From the NCBI RefSeq assembly GCF_014648915.1, contig NZ_BMSA01000027.1, positions 1 through 64,000 of the forward strand: a stretch of 64,000 nt of DNA, given 5' to 3'. The position numbers and the translations under genes were made by a program. The notes beneath the pieces were generated by a model. It ran no database searches. It was not told the DNA's origin and worked only from the letters and a program-made list of their open reading frames with translations. This document shows positions 58,956-64,000 of the stretch, piece by piece. This stretch comes from Streptomyces phaeofaciens (lineage in GTDB: Bacteria > Actinomycetota > Actinomycetes > Streptomycetales > Streptomycetaceae). The stretch's first letter is position 1. Every line of letters starts with the position of its first letter.

Positions 58956-59861
58956 ATGAGCGGAATCTGCGACGGCCGGGTCGTCGTCGTCACCGGCGCC
59001 GGACGCGGACTCGGACGCGCGCACGCACTCGCGTTCGCGGCCGAGGGCGCCCGGATCGTCGTCAACGACCTCGGCGTCGGCCTGGACGGCACCCCCGGCC
59101 CCGACAGCCCCGCCGGGCGGGTCGTGGCGGAGATCCACGCGGCCGGCGGCGAGGCCGTCGCCCACGGCGGCGACATCGCCACCCCCCGGGGCGCCGCCTC
59201 CCTCGTCACGACCGCCCTGGAGACCTACGGCCGGCTCGACACCCTGGTCAACAACGCCGGCTTCCTGCGCGACCGCATGCTGGTCAACCTCGACGAGGAC
59301 GACTGGGACACCGTCCTGCGCGTCCACCTCACCGGACACTTCCTGCCGCTCAAGCACGCCGCCGCGCACTGGCGCGCCGAGGCGAGGGCCGGCCGCCCGC
59401 CCGCCGCACGGATCGTCAACACCAGCAGCGGCGCCGGCCTGCTGGGCTCGCTCGGCCAGGGCAACTACAGCGCCGCCAAGGCCGGGATCGTCGCCCTGAC
59501 CCTGGTCGCGGCGGCCGAACTCGCCCGCTACGGCGTCCAGGTCAACGCGATCGCGCCCGCCGCCCGCACCCGGATGACGGAACGGACCTTCGCCGAGACC
59601 ATGGCGGCACCCGCGTCCGGCTTCGATGCCATGGCCCCCGAGAACGTCTCCCCGCTCGTCGTCTGGCTCGGCTCCGCCGCCAGCACGGGCGTCACCGGCC
59701 GGGTCTTCGCGGCGGAGGCCGGGCGGATCACCGTCATGGAGGGCTGGCGCCCCGGACCCACCACCGACAAGGGAGCCCGCTGGAGCCCGGGGGAGGCCGG
59801 GGAGGCCGTACGGAAACTCCTGACCGAGGCGGAGGCGCCGGGGGCGGTGTACGGGGCGTAG
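58956..59861 (+). CDS. Short-chain dehydrogenase (Rv3548c-like, KstR2-regulon type)
   Basis: 301 residues. It has VVTGAGRGLGRAHALAFAAEGARIVVNDLG, NNAGFLRD, the Ser in NTSSGAGLLGSLGQ, and YSAAKAGIVALT, i.e. the longer SDR type related to the multifunctional enzyme-2 dehydrogenase domain. It lies 12 nt after the previous SDR with GAGAGGAG upstream. Same order as Rv3549c-Rv3548c. It probably oxidises a 3-hydroxyacyl-CoA intermediate. Confidence 0.82.
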   Translation: MSGICDGRVVVVTGAGRGLGRAHALAFAAEGARIVVNDLGVGLDGTPGPDSPAGRVVAEIHAAGGEAVAHGGDIATPRGAASLVTTALETYGRLDTLVNNAGFLRDRMLVNLDEDDWDTVLRVHLTGHFLPLKHAAAHWRAEARAGRPPAARIVNTSSGAGLLGSLGQGNYSAAKAGIVALTLVAAAELARYGVQVNAIAPAARTRMTERTFAETMAAPASGFDAMAPENVSPLVVWLGSAASTGVTGRVFAAEAGRITVMEGWRPGPTTDKGARWSPGEAGEAVRKLLTEAEAPGAVYGA

Positions 59862-59897
59862 AAAGGCCCGCGCGGGGCGCCAGGGTGGGGCCGGGCG

Positions 59898-59986
59898 GCC
59901 GGCCGCCCGGGTGTCCGGCCGCCCGGGTGTCCGGGTGTCCGGGTGTCCGGGAGTCAGGCGTCCGGCGTCTGGCGTCCGGCCGGCCG
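59898..59986. repeat. GC-rich minisatellite between SDR and metallopeptidase genes
   Basis: Units of CCGGGTGT (8 nt, four or more copies), two of which are embedded in a 16-nt unit CCGGCCGCCCGGGTGT, followed by degenerate 7-nt CCGGCGT units. It lies between convergent genes; slippage would be expected. Confidence 0.7.
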
Positions 59987-59993
59987 TCGCGGA

Positions 59994-60890
59994 CTACGTG
60001 TCGCACTCCAGGACCGTCCGGCACAGCCCGCACCGCGCCCGCACCCGCCCCCGCACGGGCACCCTGATCCGCTGATGACAGGTCGGGCAGGGGAACGTCA
60101 CCCGCAGCGGCCCCACCGGGTCGGGCGCGAACACGTACGGCGAGCCCGGGCCCGCCCCGCCGGCCCGCCGGTCCTGGGCCTGCCGCCGGTCACGGGCGTA
60201 CCGCCGCCGCCCCGCCCAGCCCGCCGCCGTCAGCGGCGGCTGCCGCTCGTCGTGCCGGGCCCGCTCCAGCCCCCGTCCGTACGCCGTGTACGCCTGCGCG
60301 CTGGTGAACCACACCGACGGATCCTCACCGAAGACCAGCGACCGCTTCGCCAGCACGTACCCGAACTCCTCCGGCGTCAGATACCCCAGCTTCTGCGAGG
60401 AGGCCCCGTCCTCCCGATAGGCGTCCAGGAGCAGCCAGCCCGCCCCCAGATACGTCGTCGCCGTGTCCGTGAGGATCTCGTTGTCCCGCGTCCCCGGGAA
60501 CGACAGGTCCAGCCGGTGCAGGTAGACATGCATGATCTCGTGCGCCAGAGCCGCCCCGATGTCCCGCCGATGCGTGCGGAACCGGTCGTTCAGCTCGATG
60601 AAGTACTCGGGCCCGGCCGTCAGCTCCACATGCGCCGCGTGCTCCATCTCCCGGAACGCGACGACCATCCGGGCGTCCGGCAGCCGGTAGTGCCGCACCA
60701 GCTCCCGCGCCACCCGCTGCGCCCCCAGATGCAGGTCGTCACCGTCGCAGAACGCCACCTCGGCCGGCGCCACACTGGTGGCGAACAGCTGGACCGTGTC
60801 GTACGACAGTCGTCTGTAGAGGGCCGTGACAGCCGCCCGCACCGTCTCCAGATGCGGAAAGCCGTGCTCGACCGGTCCGCCGTTGGCCAC
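59994..60890 (-). CDS. HExxH metallopeptidase-like protein with C-terminal zinc ribbon
   Basis: 298 residues. The metal motif is AALAHEIMHVYLHR (HExxH) with a likely third ligand in EILTDTATTYLG (Asp/Glu), as in the DUF/ImmA-like and MtfA-type families; thus a zinc-dependent peptidase is plausible. About 60 residues of low-complexity basic linker follow, then CPTCHQRIRVPVRGRVRARCGLC, a zinc ribbon. No signal peptide is seen. GTG 60890 has GGGGG 7 nt upstream. The biological target is unknown. Confidence 0.72.
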   Translation of the reverse strand: MANGGPVEHGFPHLETVRAAVTALYRRLSYDTVQLFATSVAPAEVAFCDGDDLHLGAQRVARELVRHYRLPDARMVVAFREMEHAAHVELTAGPEYFIELNDRFRTHRRDIGAALAHEIMHVYLHRLDLSFPGTRDNEILTDTATTYLGAGWLLLDAYREDGASSQKLGYLTPEEFGYVLAKRSLVFGEDPSVWFTSAQAYTAYGRGLERARHDERQPPLTAAGWAGRRRYARDRRQAQDRRAGGAGPGSPYVFAPDPVGPLRVTFPCPTCHQRIRVPVRGRVRARCGLCRTVLECDT

Positions 60891-60970
60891 GCCCGCACCC
60901 CCAAGACGCCGTGTACCCGGTCCCACTGTACGAGGGTGCCACCGGTCTCGGCCCCCGGCGGCCGACGCAC

Positions 60971-60976
60971 TAGGGT
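60971..60976 (+). promoter_or_regulatory. -10 element TAGGGT of leaderless chorismate mutase gene
   Basis: TAGGGT ends 8 nt before the ATG at 60985; no ribosome site. Confidence 0.6.
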
Positions 60977-60984
60977 GATCGCCC

Positions 60985-61419
60985 ATGACCACCAGCAACA
61001 CCCCGGGAACCGGTGACGTCGACCAGGCCGTGCGCGAGGAGCTGGCCCGGCTCCGCGAGAGCATCGACAACATCGACGCCGCCGTCGTCCACATGCTCGC
61101 CGAACGCTTCAAGGCCACCCAGCAGGTCGGCCACCTCAAGGCCCGCCACCAGCTGCCGCCCGCCGACCCGGCCCGCGAGGCCCGCCAGATCGCCCGGCTG
61201 CGCACCCTCGCCGAGAACGCCCGGCTCGACCCCGCGTTCGCCGAGAAGTTCCTGAACTTCATCATCGCCGAGGTGATCCGCCACCACGAGCGCATCGCGG
61301 ACGACGCCGGCCAGGACACCGCCGACACCACCGACGCGGACGACACCGCCCACCCGACCGGCACCGCTCACGCCACCGGCACCGCCGACACCGCCGGCAC
61401 GGCACCCGCGGCAGGCTGA
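60985..61419 (+). CDS. Chorismate mutase, AroQ type
   Basis: 144 residues. Residues 15-100 form the AroQ helical fold: LARLRESIDNIDAAVVHMLAERFKATQQVGHLKARHQLPPADPAREARQIARLR with the conserved Arg and Lys residues that hold prephenate/chorismate, and EKFLNFIIAEVIRHHERI. The last 40 residues are an Ala/Thr/Asp/His-rich low-complexity tail (HPTGTAHATGTADT). No signal peptide, so this is the cytoplasmic form that directs chorismate to phenylalanine and tyrosine, competing with TrpE. Leaderless start. Confidence 0.9.
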   Translation: MTTSNTPGTGDVDQAVREELARLRESIDNIDAAVVHMLAERFKATQQVGHLKARHQLPPADPAREARQIARLRTLAENARLDPAFAEKFLNFIIAEVIRHHERIADDAGQDTADTTDADDTAHPTGTAHATGTADTAGTAPAAG

Positions 61420-61504
61420 CACCGGCATCGGCGCCTCCGGCGCGAGAGCGGACATAGGGCGCGTACCGATCCGCCCCTGTGCCCCGCCTGCGGCATCAGG
61501 CAGC

Positions 61505-64000
61505 ATGTCGTTCATGTCCGTACTGACGCGCGACGAAGCGCAGCACCGTGCCCAGCTCCTCGACGTACACCGCTACACCATCGAGCTCGACCTGACCACC
61601 GGCGACGAGACCTTCGAGTCCCGGACCGCCATCCGGTTCACCGCGCGCGCCGATGGCAGCACCTTCGTCGAACTCAAGCCCGCCGAGCTGCGCTCCGTCA
61701 CCCTCGACGGACAGCCCCTGGACCCCGCGACCCTCACCGGCAACCGGCTGCCCCTGCCCGACCTCCGCGCCGGCGAACACGAACTGCACGTCCGCACCAC
61801 CATGCGCTACTCCCGCACCGGCGAAGGCATGCACCGCTTCACCGACCCCACCGACGGCGAGACCTACCTCTACACCCAGCTCTTCATGGACGACGTCCAG
61901 CGCGTCTTCGCCGCCTTCGACCAGCCCGACCTGAAGGCCGTCTTCGAGCTGACCGTCACCGCCCCCGAACACTGGACCGTCCTCGCCAACGGCATCACCG
62001 AACACCTCGGCCAAGGCCGCTGGCAGGCCGCCCCCACCCCCCTCGTCTCCACCTACCTCGTCGCCGTCGCCGCCGGCCCCTGGCACTCCGTCACCACCGA
62101 ACACCGCGGCCTGCCCTTCGGCCTGCACTGCCGCCGCTCCCTCGCCCCCCACCTCGACGCCGACGCCGAGGAACTCCTCGAGATCACCCGGCAGTGCTTC
62201 GACCGCTACCACGAGAAGTTCGACGAGCCCTACCCCTTCGACTCCTACGACCAGGCGTTCGTCCCCGAGTTCAACGCCGGCGCCATGGAGAACCCCGGCC
62301 TCGTCACCTTCCGCGACGAATTCGTCTACCGCTCCGCCGTCACCGACACCGAACGCCAGACCCGCGCCATGGTCGTCGCCCACGAGATGGCCCACATGTG
62401 GTTCGGCGACCTCGTCACCCTCCAGTGGTGGGACGACATCTGGCTCAACGAGTCCTTCGCCGAATACATGGGCTACCAGACCCTCACCGAAGCCACCCGC
62501 TTCACCGACACCTGGACCGACTTCGGCGTCGTCCGCAAGGCCTGGGGCTACGACGCCGACCAGCGCCCCTCCACCCACCCCGTGGCCCCCGAATCCGTCC
62601 CCGACACCGCCTCCGCACTCCTGAACTTCGACGGCATCTCCTACGCCAAGGGCGCCTCCGCACTCCGCCAGCTCGTCGCCTGGCTCGGCGAGAAGGACTT
62701 CCTCGCCGGCATCAACACCCACTTCACCCGCCACCGGTTCGGCAACGCCACCCTCGCCGACTTCATCGACTCCCTCGCCAGCACCACCGAACGCGACGTC
62801 CACGCCTGGGCCGACACCTGGCTGCGCACCACCGGCGTCGACACCCTCACCCCCGTCGTCACCGGCGAGAACGGCGACCGCACCCTCACCGTCGAGCACC
62901 ACGGCAGCCGCCCCCACCACATCGCCGTCGGCCTCTACGACCAGGACCTCTCCGACGACGACAGCCGCCCCGCCCGCCTCGTCCTGCGCGAACGCCTCGA
63001 CGTCGACATCCCGCAGACCGCGCCCCACCCACTCGGCAAGCGCCCCGCCCTGCTCCTCCTCAACGACGGCGACCTCACCTACGCCAAGATCCGCTTCGAC
63101 ACCCAGTCCTTCGAGACCGTCCGCAGCTGCCTGTCCGCACTGCCCGAACCCCTCACCCGGGCCGTCGTCTGGAACGCCCTGCGCGACGCCGTCCGCGACG
63201 GCGAACTCGCCCCCGCCGCCTACCTGGAGACCGCCCGCGCCCACCTCCCCCGCGAAACCGACCTCGCCCTCGTCCAGGGCGTCCTCGCCTTCGCCTCCAC
63301 CCACATCGCCGACCGCTACGTCACCCCCGACGCACGCCCCGCCGCCCTCGCCACCCTCACCTCCCTGTGCCGCGACCTCATCCGCCGCACCGAGGACGGC
63401 GACCACCCCGGCCTGCGCCTGATCGCCGTACGCCACTTCATCGACGTCGCCGCCCACCCCGAGACCATCACCGCCTGGCTCGCCGACGGCACCGTGCCCG
63501 GCGGACCCGAACTCGACCCCGACCTGCGCTGGCGCGTCCTCGCCCGGCTCGCCGTCCTCGGCGCCACCGACGAGAGCGCCATCGCCGCCGAACTCCAGCG
63601 GGACCCCTCCGCCACCGGCCAGGAAGGCGCCGCCCGCTGCCGCGCCGCCCTGCCCACCGAAGAGGCCAAGGAGAAGGCCTGGACGGCGATGTTCGCCACC
63701 GACGACCTCTCCGCCTACCTGTTCACCGCCACCGCCCAGGGCTTCTGGCAGCCCGAACAGGCCGACCTCGTCCGGCCCTACGTCACCCGCTTCTACGAGG
63801 ACGCCGTCGCCGTCGCCGCCCGACGCGGACCCGCCGTCGCCGACGCCGCCGGCCGCTGGGCCTTCCCCGCCCACGCCGTCGACGCCATGGCGCTCCGCCA
63901 CGGCGAGACCTGCCTGCGCGACACCGACCCCATCCCCGCCCTGCGCCGCAAGCTCGTCGACCAGCTCGACGACCTGGCCCGCGCCCTGAAGGTCCGCTCC
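61505..64000 (+). CDS. pepN: Aminopeptidase N (M1 family), 3' end beyond window
   Basis: 832 residues are visible and the frame remains open at the window edge; full-length Streptomyces PepN is close to 860 residues. Motifs: substrate-anchoring FNAGAMEN, zinc site HEMAHMWFGD with the third ligand Glu in WLNESFAEYMG, and the ERAP1_C-like C-terminal helical domain from about residue 530. It removes N-terminal residues from peptides. The start may be ATG 61505 or 61514; neither has a clear ribosome site. Confidence 0.93.
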   Translation, partial: MSFMSVLTRDEAQHRAQLLDVHRYTIELDLTTGDETFESRTAIRFTARADGSTFVELKPAELRSVTLDGQPLDPATLTGNRLPLPDLRAGEHELHVRTTMRYSRTGEGMHRFTDPTDGETYLYTQLFMDDVQRVFAAFDQPDLKAVFELTVTAPEHWTVLANGITEHLGQGRWQAAPTPLVSTYLVAVAAGPWHSVTTEHRGLPFGLHCRRSLAPHLDADAEELLEITRQCFDRYHEKFDEPYPFDSYDQAFVPEFNAGAMENPGLVTFRDEFVYRSAVTDTERQTRAMVVAHEMAHMWFGDLVTLQWWDDIWLNESFAEYMGYQTLTEATRFTDTWTDFGVVRKAWGYDADQRPSTHPVAPESVPDTASALLNFDGISYAKGASALRQLVAWLGEKDFLAGINTHFTRHRFGNATLADFIDSLASTTERDVHAWADTWLRTTGVDTLTPVVTGENGDRTLTVEHHGSRPHHIAVGLYDQDLSDDDSRPARLVLRERLDVDIPQTAPHPLGKRPALLLLNDGDLTYAKIRFDTQSFETVRSCLSALPEPLTRAVVWNALRDAVRDGELAPAAYLETARAHLPRETDLALVQGVLAFASTHIADRYVTPDARPAALATLTSLCRDLIRRTEDGDHPGLRLIAVRHFIDVAAHPETITAWLADGTVPGGPELDPDLRWRVLARLAVLGATDESAIAAELQRDPSATGQEGAARCRAALPTEEAKEKAWTAMFATDDLSAYLFTATAQGFWQPEQADLVRPYVTRFYEDAVAVAARRGPAVADAAGRWAFPAHAVDAMALRHGETCLRDTDPIPALRRKLVDQLDDLARALKVRS

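Noticed and set aside
59898..59986. Possible CRISPR array
   Set aside because: Units are only 7-16 nt, contiguous, without unique spacers, and no cas genes are present.
61496..63901. 801-codon minus-strand open frame opposite pepN
   Set aside because: The product is almost only Gly, Val, Asp and Glu, an artefact of antisense reading of GC-rich codons. The plus strand has the M1 peptidase motifs.

Overview
The window is high-GC actinobacterial DNA. Third codon positions are almost all G or C, GTG and TTG starts are common, and many genes have no Shine-Dalgarno sequence. The order dnaE – his cluster – trp genes – lgt – gltBD, PriA in place of a separate TrpF, and a TrpM-type small gene between trpC and trpB all point to a Streptomyces chromosome core segment. 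That assignment rests on gene content and on my memory of Streptomyces maps, not on a search.

Layout. 1-11000: the 3' end of dnaE, a small hydrophilic protein, a NYN-domain protein, an ABC-2 exporter pair, a membrane protein, a YbaK-type deacylase, a LON-domain protein, a Streptomyces-type hypothetical protein and a beta-solenoid-like membrane protein. 11033-16764: hisD-hisC-hisB-(54-aa membrane protein)-hisH-priA-ridA-hisF, with overlapping stop/start codons throughout, closed by a terminator. 16824-18740: a long palindrome, an ArsR-like regulator and an MFS exporter. 18754-26450: a TIGR03085-type protein, hisI-trpE, a tryptophan-associated membrane protein, two small membrane proteins, trpC-trpM-trpB-trpA. 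26562-28496: a membrane-anchored DsbA-like protein and lgt.

28563-36572 (minus strand) is a tightly coupled seven-gene operon: four different ADP-ribosylglycohydrolase (DraG/ARH) family genes, a ribokinase, a CaiB-type CoA-transferase and a CitE/HpcH-type lyase. 36846-37577 is a VIT-family metal transporter. A structured 373-nt non-coding region with a GlnR-box-like site precedes gltB-gltD (37951-44011). 44133-49899 holds a rhomboid protease, a VWA protein, an orphan cytochrome bc1 cytochrome b, an SGNH hydrolase, a TetR regulator and an FBP-domain gene, with a perfect palindrome between the last two.

49927-59861 is the most distinctive block. It matches, gene for gene and partly in order, the KstR2 regulon that breaks down the C/D-ring remnant of steroids (HIP) in Mycobacterium and Rhodococcus: a two-subunit acyl-CoA dehydrogenase, ipdF, kstR2, fadA6, ipdC, ipdB, ipdA, echA20 and two short-chain dehydrogenases. 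Two KstR2-like operators lie at its divergent promoters. The HIP-CoA ligase fadD3 and a FadE30-type dehydrogenase are not in the window, so the pathway here is partial or split. The window ends with a secreted-or-cytosolic HExxH metallopeptidase-like protein with a zinc ribbon, an AroQ-type chorismate mutase and the 5' part of pepN.

The biosynthetic genes work together. PriA serves both histidine and tryptophan synthesis. GltBD supplies glutamate, the amino donor for HisC and (via glutamine) HisH. Chorismate feeds TrpE and the mutase. No RNA genes, insertion sequences, CRISPR arrays or origins were seen.
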